Counted from the stretch's first letter, positions 1 to 6,074 are shown. The stretch is 9,800 nucleotides of DNA from Actinomycetes bacterium (GCA_023388235.1 JAEWGQ010000246.1:1-9800), one strand, 5' to 3'. The notes: a model not told the origin generated them from the sequence alone. Program-made: numbers and translations.

Positions 1-151
1 CGAGCAGGTCGACGCCGGTGCGCGCGGGGTCCCAGCCCCAGGCCGCGCACAGGCCCTCGTGCAGCCACCGCGGCGCCGGCGCGCCGGGGCGCGGCGACGA
101 CGGGGAGGGGTCGGCGAGCCCCGTGCCGCCGGTCGGGTCGTCGGTCGTCAT
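1..151 (-). CDS. Unrecognised protein, N-terminal fragment (runs off left edge)
   Basis: The first 50 codons of a minus-strand gene are present; the rest lies beyond base 1. The ATG at 151-149 is preceded by AGGGGG with a short spacer (GCGTG), a credible ribosome binding site that fixes the start. The peptide opens with about 28 residues rich in Pro, Gly, Ser and Asp (MTTDDPTGG...), which look disordered. It then turns to a folded-looking stretch, WLHEGLCAAWGWDP, with three tryptophans in twelve residues. There is no signal peptide or membrane segment in the visible part. The gene is divergent from the hydrolase at 400 and shares a 248-base upstream region with it. I do not recognise the family from this fragment. 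Confidence refers to there being a real gene here. Confidence 0.6.
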   Translation of the reverse strand, partial: MTTDDPTGGTGLADPSPSSPRPGAPAPRWLHEGLCAAWGWDPARTGVDLL

Positions 152-308
152 CACGCCCCCTGTCGCGCGCGCGCCCGGCCTGCCCGGCCCGGCGGACCCG
201 TCGGGCCCGTGCCGAGTGTCGGAGGGTCGCGACGGCGCGGACAAGGACGCCGCTGCGAAGTTCACGCAGGTGTTACGCCGGGTCGCGACGGTGACGCCGC
301 GGAAACAC

Positions 309-387
309 CGTCGTCCCCGTGCCGTTCCGGTGCCCGCGCAGCCCCCGTCGTCCCCGTGCCGTCCCCGCGCCGTCCTCGCGCAGCCCC
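309..387. repeat. Imperfect tandem repeat, two units of 37 and 42 bases
   Basis: The 17-mer CGTCGTCCCCGTGCCGT occurs at 309-325 and again at 346-362. Each unit ends in a related sequence (CGCGCAGCCCC at 335-345 and 377-387). The second unit carries about five extra bases. The repeat ends directly before the hydrolase's putative -10 element and start codon. It may be a binding-site duplication or simple slippage in GC-rich DNA. Confidence 0.6.
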
Positions 388-393
388 TAGGGT
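388..393 (+). promoter_or_regulatory. Candidate -10 element for the hydrolase gene
   Basis: TAGGGT matches the actinobacterial -10 pattern TANNNT and ends 6 bases before the ATG at 400. Transcription would start at or within a base or two of the A of ATG, giving a leaderless mRNA. The overlapping AGGGTG could alternatively be read as a ribosome binding site, with 5 bases before the ATG. The two readings exclude each other. No -35 match is visible. Confidence 0.35.
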
Positions 394-399
394 GCGGGC

Positions 400-1716
400 A
401 TGACGTCGACGACCGCGCCCCAGCCGACCGGCACGACCATCCCGCCCCTGCGCGTGCGGGAGCACCGGCTGCGCGTGCCCGTCGACCGCGCGGACCCGGG
501 CCGCTACCCGGACATCGAGGTGTTCGCCCGCGAGCTGGTCGACCCGGCGCGGGACGGCGAGGACCTGCCGCTGCTGCTGTTCCTGCAGGGCGGCCCCGGC
601 GGCATGGGACCCCGCCCGCTCGGTGGCGGCTGGTGGACGTCGGCGCTGCGCACGCACCGGGTGGTGCTGCTGGACCAGCGGGGCACGGGACGGTCGTCGC
701 GGGTGGACGGCCGCACGATGGCCCGCTTCGGCTCCGGCGCCGAGGCCGCCGCGTACCTGGCGTGCTTCCGCGCGGACGCGGTCGTGGCGGACGCCGAGGC
801 CCTGCGGCACGCGGTGTACGGCGGCCGGCGGTGGGCGACGCTGGGCCAGTCGTACGGCGGGTTCCTCGCGCTCACGTACCTGTCCCGGCACCCGGAGGCG
901 CTGACCGCCTGCTACATCACCGGCGGGCTGCCGGGGGTCGCGGCCACCGCGGAGGACGTCTACGCGCGGACCTTCCCCCGGCAGGCGGCTCGGGTCGCCG
1001 CGTTCGCGCGCCGGTACCCGCAGGACGTCGTGCGGCTGGGGGCGCTCGCGGACCGGCTGGCCGCCGGGGACGTGCGGCTGCCGGACGGCGACCCGTTCAC
1101 CGTGCGGCGGCTGCAGACGCTCGGCATGCCGCTGGGCATGAGCACCGGGGTGGACGCGCTGCACTGGCTGCTCGACACGCTGGACCCCGACGCGGACGGC
1201 GTGCCGGACGACGCGTTCGCCCTGGCTGTGCAGGCGCAGACCGGGTTCGACGCGAACCCGCTGTACGCGGTGCTGCAGGAGGTGATCTACCACCAGGGCG
1301 AGCGCGCGGGCGGCTGGGCCGCGCAGGCCGAGCTCGACCGGCGCCCCGACCACGCGCCGGACGGGCGGCCGCTCGCGCTGACCGGCGAGGCGGTGTTCCC
1401 GTGGATGTTCGACGAGATCCGGGCGCTGCGCCCGTTCCGCGCGGCGGCCGAGGAGCTCGCGGCGCGGACCTCGTGGCCCGCCCTGTACGACCTGGACCGC
1501 CTGGCGGCGAACGACGTGCCGGTGGCGGCCGTGCAGTACGTGGACGACCCCTACGTCGACCTGGACCTGGCGCTCGGGACGGCCGACGCCGTCGGCAGCA
1601 CGCAGGTGTGGGTCACCAACGAGTACCTGCACGACGGCCTGCGGGCCGCGGGCGACGTCATCTGGCCGCGGCTCGTCGACCTCGCCGCCGGGCGGTGGTC
1701 CGTCACGCGGCGCTGA
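400..1716 (+). CDS. Alpha/beta-fold hydrolase, S33 family (prolyl aminopeptidase-like)
   Basis: This 438-aa cytoplasmic alpha/beta hydrolase probably cleaves N-terminal proline or a similar residue from peptides (family S33). What is seen: the oxyanion/N-terminal motif QGGPGG (63-68), DQRGTG (92-97), and the nucleophile elbow GQSYGG with Ser151. A C-terminal Asp (382 or 383 in VDDPY) and His411 (EYLHDG) are placed to complete the triad. EVIYHQG (294-300) matches the acidic segment of the cap that, in this long actinobacterial clade, is thought to read the substrate's free amino group. Length fits the roughly 430-aa clade rather than the roughly 310-aa classical enzyme. No signal peptide. The ATG at 400 is chosen because the protein then opens just before the first strand, and both a possible -10 and a possible ribosome binding site sit directly before it. 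It converges on the GH13 gene with a 6-base gap. The fold and catalytic family are secure; the exact substrate is not. Confidence 0.9.
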   Translation: MTSTTAPQPTGTTIPPLRVREHRLRVPVDRADPGRYPDIEVFARELVDPARDGEDLPLLLFLQGGPGGMGPRPLGGGWWTSALRTHRVVLLDQRGTGRSSRVDGRTMARFGSGAEAAAYLACFRADAVVADAEALRHAVYGGRRWATLGQSYGGFLALTYLSRHPEALTACYITGGLPGVAATAEDVYARTFPRQAARVAAFARRYPQDVVRLGALADRLAAGDVRLPDGDPFTVRRLQTLGMPLGMSTGVDALHWLLDTLDPDADGVPDDAFALAVQAQTGFDANPLYAVLQEVIYHQGERAGGWAAQAELDRRPDHAPDGRPLALTGEAVFPWMFDEIRALRPFRAAAEELAARTSWPALYDLDRLAANDVPVAAVQYVDDPYVDLDLALGTADAVGSTQVWVTNEYLHDGLRAAGDVIWPRLVDLAAGRWSVTRR

Positions 1717-1722
1717 GCGCCG
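1708..1722. terminator. Shared convergent hairpin with a stop codon as its loop
   Basis: CGGCGC-TGA-GCGCCG is a perfect 6-bp GC stem with a 3-base loop, and the loop is the TGA stop of the hydrolase. It lies between two convergent genes and would form in RNA from both strands. There is no U-tract, as is common for actinobacterial terminators. The short stem keeps confidence moderate. Confidence 0.4.
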
Positions 1723-3483
1723 TCAGAGCAGCCGCCGCGACCCGGGGCGCACCACGCGCAGCCAGCGGTACCCGTACGCCGGCAGCTCGATCTCGACCCG
1801 CCCGTCCGGCCCGACCTCGCACGTGCCGTCCTCGAGCAGGTCCACGAGACGGACCGGGTCGTCGTCCGCGGCGCCGCTGGCGGGGGAGGCGGTGCCGTCC
1901 GCCCGGCCCTGCTCGCCCGCGGACCGGGTGGCGTCCGGCAGCCGCAGGGGCACGGTGACCGCCTCGGGCCCGAGGTTGTGCACGGCGACCATCGACGCGT
2001 CCTGCCACGTGCACCGGTGCGCGAGCACCGACGCGTGCGGCTGGTCGAGGATCTCGGCCCGCTCGGCCCAGCCGAGCTCCGGGCACTCGCGGTACCGGCG
2101 GATCAGGAGCTGGACGAACGCCAGCAGCGAGTCGGGATCCCGGCGCTGGTCGGCGACGTTCACGTGCTCCGGCGCGAACCCGCCCTCCACCACCGGTCCC
2201 GCGAGCCGGCGCCGGGGCGCGGCCGAGAACCCGCCGTTGACGCCCGAGGTCCACTGCATCGGCGTCCGGACCGCGAGCCGGCCGTCGGCGGCGAGGTTCT
2301 CGCCCATGCCGATCTCCTCGCCGTAGAACAGCACCGGGGTGCCCGGCAGCGTGAAGAGCAGCGAGTAGACCATCCGGACGCGCCGCGGGTCGCCGTCGAG
2401 CATCGGGGGCAGCCGGCGGCGCAGGCCGCGCCCGTACAGCTGCATCGACTCGTCCGGACCGAACGCCGCGAAGACCTCCGCGCGCTCGTCGTCCGACAGC
2501 TTGTCCAGGGTGAGCTCGTCGTGGTTGCGGACGAACGTCGCCCACTGCGCGTCCCGCGGGATCTCCGGGCGGTCTGCGAGCGTCCGGGCGACGGGGCCGG
2601 CGTCCTGCCGGGCGAGCGCCAGGTAGAGCTGCTGCATGAGGACGAAGTCGAACTGGAGCGTCAGCTCGTCGCCCTCCGCGTCGCCGTCGCCGTCCTGGTC
2701 GCCGAAGAACAGCCGCTGCTCCTCGTACGGCAGGTTGACCTCGCCCATGAGGATGGCGTCGCCGGTGCGCCGGGACAGGAACGAGCGCAGCGCCTTGAGG
2801 AACTCGTGCGGGTGCTCGATCTCGTCGTGCGGGTCGTTCGCCGTGTCCGCGAGCATGAACGGCACCGCGTCCACCCGGAACCCGGACAGGCCGACCTCCG
2901 CCCAGTAGCCGACCACCTTGGCGATCGCGTCCCGCACCTGCGGGTTCGCCGTGTTCAGGTCGGGCTGGTGCCGGTAGAACCGGTGCCGGTACCAGGCGCC
3001 CGCCCGCTCGTCGAACGTCCAGATGCCCTGCTCCTGGTCGGGGAACACCACCTGGTCGGACGTCGGCGGCGGCTCGTCGGTCCGCCACACGTAGAAGTCC
3101 CGGTACGGGCTGTCGGGGCTGCTGCGCGCCGACCGGAACCACGGGTGCCGGTCCGAGGTGTGGTTGACCACGAGGTCCGCGATGACGCGGATGCCGCGGT
3201 CCCGCGCGGTGCGGATGAGCTCGACCAGGTCGCCCGGGTCACCCAGGCGCGGGTCCACCCCGTAGAAGTCGGTGATGTCGTAGCCGTCGTCGCGGTCCGC
3301 CGTCGGGTAGAACGGCATCAGCCACAGGCAGGTCACGCCGAGGTCGGCGAGGTGGTCGAGCCGCTGCACCAGGCCGGGCAGGTCGCCGACGCCGTCGTCG
3401 TTCCAGTCCATGTACGTCTCGACGTCCAGGCAGTAGACGACGGCGTTCTTCCACCACAGGTCGCCGGTGTCGCGGATCCTCAC
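1723..3483 (-). CDS. GH13 trehalose synthase-like alpha-glucosyl enzyme
   Basis: This 586-aa GH13 TIM-barrel enzyme is closest in pattern to trehalose synthase (interconverts maltose and trehalose). The calcium loop DWNDDGVGD is at 26-34. Region I is DLVVNHTS (103-110). Region II is GFRVDAV with nucleophile Asp205. Region III is LMGEVN with acid/base Glu248. Region IV is RNHDELT with His321/Asp322. TreS-like QPDLN (173-177), YGEEIGMG (387-394) and RTPMQW (406-411) follow. A C-terminal beta domain ends at GYRW (571-574). The C-terminal domain carries a low-complexity Ala/Gly/Asp insert at about 519-543, and there is an acidic DQDGDGDAEGDE segment at 262-273. No fused maltokinase is present. 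The GTG start at 3483 is chosen because it overlaps the upstream stop (GTGA), has GGAGG four bases upstream, and puts the barrel at residue 10. Other alpha-glucosidase or transglucosylase activities remain possible. Confidence 0.88.
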   Translation of the reverse strand: MRIRDTGDLWWKNAVVYCLDVETYMDWNDDGVGDLPGLVQRLDHLADLGVTCLWLMPFYPTADRDDGYDITDFYGVDPRLGDPGDLVELIRTARDRGIRVIADLVVNHTSDRHPWFRSARSSPDSPYRDFYVWRTDEPPPTSDQVVFPDQEQGIWTFDERAGAWYRHRFYRHQPDLNTANPQVRDAIAKVVGYWAEVGLSGFRVDAVPFMLADTANDPHDEIEHPHEFLKALRSFLSRRTGDAILMGEVNLPYEEQRLFFGDQDGDGDAEGDELTLQFDFVLMQQLYLALARQDAGPVARTLADRPEIPRDAQWATFVRNHDELTLDKLSDDERAEVFAAFGPDESMQLYGRGLRRRLPPMLDGDPRRVRMVYSLLFTLPGTPVLFYGEEIGMGENLAADGRLAVRTPMQWTSGVNGGFSAAPRRRLAGPVVEGGFAPEHVNVADQRRDPDSLLAFVQLLIRRYRECPELGWAERAEILDQPHASVLAHRCTWQDASMVAVHNLGPEAVTVPLRLPDATRSAGEQGRADGTASPASGAADDDPVRLVDLLEDGTCEVGPDGRVEIELPAYGYRWLRVVRPGSRRLL

Positions 3484-4520
3484 GCCGCCTCCGTCCCGGC
3501 CTCGCGCAGCGCCGGCAGCAGGTGCTCGGCGGCCAGGTCGATGAACGCGTCCAGGGACGACGGCGGGTGCGTGACGGTCGGCGTCGCGTCCTCGTGCTTG
3601 CCGTGGTCCGGGCGCACGTCGGTGGCCACCTGGTGCAGGTAGATCTCGTCGAACCCGACCTCGGCCAACTCCACCAGGCGGTCCCGCAGCCGCGCGGGGT
3701 CGTGCTCGACGACCACGGCGGTCCCGAGCGTCTCGTCGTCCACCGTGCGGGCGAGCCGGTCGAACTCCTCGGGCGTCGCCACGTCCCACGCGGCGGGCCG
3801 CCCGGCCGCGTTGCCCGCCCACTGCTCGCGGGCCAGCCGCCAGGCCTCGTCGGGGTCCGTCGCGTAGGACACGTGCACCTGCAGCGCGAGCGGCCCGCGG
3901 CCACCGGCGTCGCGGTACTCGCCGACCACGCGGCGCAGCGTCCCGAGGTCCTGGTTCACCGTGACCAGGCCGTCCGCCCAGTCCGCGTGCGCGCGCGCCG
4001 TCTCCGGCGTCACCGCGGGCCCGACCAGCCGCGGCGGCACCTCGGGCAGCGTCCAGAGCTGCGCGTGGTCGACCGTGACCAGGCCCCGGTGCGTGACCTC
4101 CTCGCCCGCCAGCAGCGCGCGGATGATCTGCACGCACTCGCGCAGGCGCGCGTCGCGCTCGGGCTTCGGGGGCCAGGGGTCGCCGGTGATGTGCTCGTTC
4201 ATGTTCTCGCCGGAGCCGAGCGCCACCCAGAACCGCCCCGGGTACATCGCGGCCAGCGTGGCGGCCGCCTGGGCGACCACCGCCGGGTGGTACCGCTGCC
4301 CGGGGGCGTTCACGACGCCGAACGGGAGCCGGGTGGTCGCGAGCGCGGAGCCCAGCCACGTCCAGGCGAAGCCGGAGTGGCCCTGGTGCACGCTCCACGG
4401 CGCCCAGTGGTCGGAGCACATGGCGGCGTCGAAGCCGGCCTGCTCCGCGTGCTGGGTGGCCGCGAGCAGCGCGCTCGGGTGGACCTGCTCGTGCGAGTTG
4501 TGGAAGCCGACGCGGGTCAT
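3480..4520 (-). CDS. Luciferase-like (LLM class) flavin-dependent oxidoreductase
   Basis: This 346-aa TIM-barrel flavoprotein belongs to the luciferase-like monooxygenase superfamily. It opens with the typical first strand (RVGFHNSHEQ, 3-12) followed by SDHWAPW (36-42). It carries the diagnostic HPAVVAQAAATLAAMYPGRF segment (78-97) and then LGSGENMNEH (101-110), which lines the cofactor pocket in F420/FMN-type members. The pattern fits the subfamily I know as TIGR03885, predicted to use FMN rather than F420; this is from memory, without a search. The substrate is unknown. Start: ATG at 4520 with AGGA eight bases upstream; longer in-frame extensions only cross the antisense of the next gene. 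It is the first gene of a two-gene operon with the GH13 enzyme, with overlapping stop and start (GTGA). I recall similar pairings in other actinobacteria, which would suggest a linked role. Which sugar or aldehyde it acts on cannot be read from sequence. Confidence 0.88.
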   Translation of the reverse strand: MTRVGFHNSHEQVHPSALLAATQHAEQAGFDAAMCSDHWAPWSVHQGHSGFAWTWLGSALATTRLPFGVVNAPGQRYHPAVVAQAAATLAAMYPGRFWVALGSGENMNEHITGDPWPPKPERDARLRECVQIIRALLAGEEVTHRGLVTVDHAQLWTLPEVPPRLVGPAVTPETARAHADWADGLVTVNQDLGTLRRVVGEYRDAGGRGPLALQVHVSYATDPDEAWRLAREQWAGNAAGRPAAWDVATPEEFDRLARTVDDETLGTAVVVEHDPARLRDRLVELAEVGFDEIYLHQVATDVRPDHGKHEDATPTVTHPPSSLDAFIDLAAEHLLPALREAGTEAA

Positions 4521-4623
4521 GGCCTCGTTCCTACCGGCTGCGACGCGGGTCCGCGCGGCGAGCAGGTGCCCGCGCCGGGGTCCGTGCCGGTGCCCGCCGG
4601 ACGGGACGCCCAGCGGGGCGACG

Positions 4624-4630
4624 TAGAGTA
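4624..4630. promoter_or_regulatory. Overlapping divergent -10 elements
   Basis: On the plus strand TAGAGT (4624-4629) fits TANNNT. On the minus strand TACTCT (4630-4625) also fits, sharing five of the six positions. Plus-strand transcription would start about at the GTG at 4638, leaderless, and no ribosome binding site is visible there. Minus-strand transcription would leave a leader of about 100 bases before the oxidoreductase start at 4520. No -35 hexamers are clear, so this is a candidate only. Confidence 0.3.
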
Positions 4631-4637
4631 CGACCAC

Positions 4638-5081
4638 GTGGCGACCTTCTCCGCCGTGACGCGACAGCACATCCTCCAGGCCATCGCCGAGCACGACTCG
4701 CGCGGTGCCGACGACTTCCTCGGCGTCTACGGCTACCCCCCGACGTCCAGCACCTTCGAGCACGACGGACGCCGCTACCCGGCCGCCGCCGTGCTCGGGG
4801 TGGCCCACCGCTACGCGACGGGCCGGCTGGCGACCGCGGACGAGGTGCACGGCGGCGACGCCGCGGCGCTCGCCCTGCTCGGCCGCCGCGGGTTCACCGT
4901 CCCCGAGCCCCCCGGCACGCGGTCCGCAGCGCCCCGCACGCGCTCGGCGGCCCCGGCGCGCGCCCGCGCCGCCGCCCCGGCACGGCCGAAGAAGCCGGCG
5001 CCCCGCGAGGTCGAGACCGTCCTGTGCCCCACGTGCTCGATGGCCCTGCCCGCGACCGGCATCTGCGACTACTGCGCCTGA
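4638..5081 (+). CDS. ScoMcrA-like head domain fused to a C-terminal zinc ribbon
   Basis: This 147-aa small soluble protein has two recognisable parts. Residues about 7-89 (VTRQHILQAIAEHD..., DDFLGVYGY, EHDGRRYPAAAVLGVAHRYATG, RRGFTV) match the N-terminal head domain of the Streptomyces coelicolor type IV restriction enzyme ScoMcrA, which also occurs alone in many actinobacterial proteins. This is recognised by pattern; no search was run. Residues 91-123 are a flexible Ala/Pro/Arg/Lys-rich linker, likely basic enough to touch nucleic acid. The C-terminus is a zinc ribbon: CPTC (130-133), nine residues, then CDYC (143-146), one residue before the end. No nuclease, SRA or sulfur-binding domain is present, so it is not itself a restriction enzyme. 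GTG at 4638 is chosen because it opens just before the domain and lies 8 bases after a TAGAGT -10. GTG at 4656 is an alternative. Function is unknown; binding modified DNA or acting as an adaptor is inference. Confidence 0.8.
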   Translation: MATFSAVTRQHILQAIAEHDSRGADDFLGVYGYPPTSSTFEHDGRRYPAAAVLGVAHRYATGRLATADEVHGGDAAALALLGRRGFTVPEPPGTRSAAPRTRSAAPARARAAAPARPKKPAPREVETVLCPTCSMALPATGICDYCA

Positions 5082-5830
5082 CGCGGGCGGTCGGGGACGA
5101 CCCCGCCGGGTTCCGGCCCCGACACCGACCACCCGAGCTCTCCCAGCACCGCGGCGGCGGTCGCGGGCTCGTCCCGCACCGCCGCCCTGAGCTGGACGTC
5201 GCGCCAGCGGCGCCGGCCCTCCGCGAGCGCCTCCCGCCAGCCCTCCCGGGTGTCCAGACCGAACTCCCGGACCAGCATCTCCAGCACGTCCTCGAACGCG
5301 GGGCGGAACCGGTGGCCCCCGAGCGGGAAGTGCAGGGTCGCCACCCGCGGCACCCGACCACGCCGGAGGCCCGACGCGCGCGCCCGGCCGCGGTGCCTCG
5401 CCCCCGCCGCCATCATGGCGAACACGAGCTCGTCGCGGTGCCCGTGGACGTTCAGGTGCGTGGCCGGGATCCTCGCGTCGGTGCGGGCGTCGACGTCGTA
5501 CCGGAACAGCGGCTCCTCCGTCCCCTCCGCCGTCGCGTCGACCCGCGAGGAGCCCACGGCGAGGAACCGGCCGGTGCGGTCCCAGGCGCAGTGGAAGGAC
5601 ACGCGCAGGCGCAGGACGACCGTGCCGTCGACGGTGAGCGGCAGCCCGGCTGCGGGGAGGTGGGCGATCCGTACCGACCGCCCCGGTCGCGGGTCCCGCC
5701 ACACCACGAGCGGCGGGACGACGGAGGGCAGCACCCGGCACAGGACGTCGTGGAGCTCCGCCGCGAACGTGGACGCGAGGTCGCGGAGCCGGTCGTCCGC
5801 GGGCCCGGTGGCCGCGTCGGGCTCACTCAC
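5069..5830 (-). CDS. Uncharacterised 253-aa protein, second gene of a toxin-antitoxin-like pair
   Basis: Function is unknown. I recognise the shape of an actinobacterial family that often follows a small helical protein. Visible: an N-terminal helix (DDRLRDLASTFAAELHDVL, 12-30), and a central beta-rich part with HLNVHGHRDEL (125-135). HFPLGGHRFRP (167-177) follows, then DVLEMLVREFGLD (181-193) and GWREALAEGRRRWRDVQLRAAVR (197-219). His, Gly and Arg cluster in these motifs, and the helical RRRW...QLRAAVR ending suggests a conserved functional surface, possibly nucleic-acid or nucleotide binding (inference). No signal peptide or membrane segment. The GTG start at 5830 overlaps the stop of the 60-aa gene by 8 bases (GTGAGTGA), implying translational coupling; its own ribosome binding site is weak. 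The TAG stop at 5071-5069 lies inside the end of the convergent zinc-ribbon gene (13-base overlap). A low-complexity, proline-containing tail follows residue 238. Confidence 0.8.
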   Translation of the reverse strand: MSEPDAATGPADDRLRDLASTFAAELHDVLCRVLPSVVPPLVVWRDPRPGRSVRIAHLPAAGLPLTVDGTVVLRLRVSFHCAWDRTGRFLAVGSSRVDATAEGTEEPLFRYDVDARTDARIPATHLNVHGHRDELVFAMMAAGARHRGRARASGLRRGRVPRVATLHFPLGGHRFRPAFEDVLEMLVREFGLDTREGWREALAEGRRRWRDVQLRAAVRDEPATAAAVLGELGWSVSGPEPGGVVPDRPRQAQ

Positions 5831-6005
5831 CGATCAGCCACCCCAGCCCGTCGTACTCCTCGATGGCGTGGCGCTGCTCGGGCGACAGCGCCCAGTTGTC
5901 CTGCCGCAGCCGGATGGTCTCCATGTCCAGGCCGATGCTCGCGAGCAGCGCGGCCCGGTGCTCCCGGATCTCCTCGAGCGTCAGGTCGTAGACGATCGGT
6001 TCCAC
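5823..6005 (-). CDS. Small helical protein (60 aa), antitoxin-like partner
   Basis: This 60-aa acidic, helical protein (MEPIVYDLTLEEIREHRAALL...) ends EEYDGLGWLIGE. The pattern of a short lead strand, then two amphipathic helices (10-24 and 42-51) and a hydrophobic Gly-Leu-Gly-Trp-Leu tail, is typical of small actinobacterial partner proteins of unknown function. The start is set by GAGGAG at 6016-6011, five bases before GTG 6005. A longer frame reaches a GTG at 6077, but its first 24 residues are Arg/Pro/Ser-rich, would run through the putative promoter and palindrome, and lack a ribosome binding site. It is the first gene of a two-gene unit and overlaps the 253-aa gene by 8 bases. Size, order, acidity, overlap and the upstream palindrome are those of an antitoxin preceding its toxin, but no known antitoxin fold is recognised. 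Confidence 0.8.
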   Translation of the reverse strand: MEPIVYDLTLEEIREHRAALLASIGLDMETIRLRQDNWALSPEQRHAIEEYDGLGWLIGE

Positions 6006-6010
6006 GGGCA

Positions 6011-6016
6011 CTCCTC
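6011..6016 (-). promoter_or_regulatory. Ribosome binding site deciding the 60-aa gene start
   Basis: GAGGAG on the minus strand sits five bases before the GTG at 6005. It favours that start over the upstream in-frame GTG at 6077, which lies inside the palindrome. Confidence 0.7.
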
Positions 6017-6074
6017 GGGGTCGGTGACGGGACGATCCCCGAGGCGGCCGCCGGATCGACGAGCCCACGCTAGC

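Larger units (their letters stand above)
152..399. promoter_or_regulatory. Divergent intergenic region
   Basis: This 248-base region separates the left-edge gene (minus) from the hydrolase (plus), so it must hold promoters for both. Visible structure: a 12-bp sequence containing the palindrome GTCGCGAC occurs twice (224-235 and 280-291). A 5-bp inverted repeat CTGCG/CGCAG lies at 253-269. An imperfect tandem repeat lies at 309-387, next to the hydrolase. No convincing -35 hexamer is visible for either gene, and no RNA gene or small ORF with a good ribosome binding site was seen. Confidence 0.45.

Noticed and set aside
262..1632. Minus-strand 456-aa open frame antisense to the hydrolase
   Set aside because: Val/Arg/Gln/His-rich antisense shadow; the real gene on the plus strand has all catalytic motifs.
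18..1958. Plus-strand 646-aa open frame overlapping the hydrolase
   Set aside because: Low-complexity Ala/Gly/Pro/Arg translation with no domain; it is an alternative frame of the hydrolase in GC-rich DNA.
1723..4419. 898-aa version of the GH13 enzyme
   Set aside because: The extra N-terminal part is an alternative frame of the flavin oxidoreductase; the domain begins right after the GTG at 3483.
4638..5081. Calling the zinc-ribbon protein a restriction endonuclease
   Set aside because: It has only a head-like domain and a four-cysteine ribbon; there is no HNH motif, SRA domain or sulfur-binding domain.
3480..5741. 753-aa version of the flavin oxidoreductase
   Set aside because: The extension is antisense to the zinc-ribbon gene and out of frame with the 253-aa gene; the ATG at 4520 has a ribosome binding site and starts at the first barrel strand.
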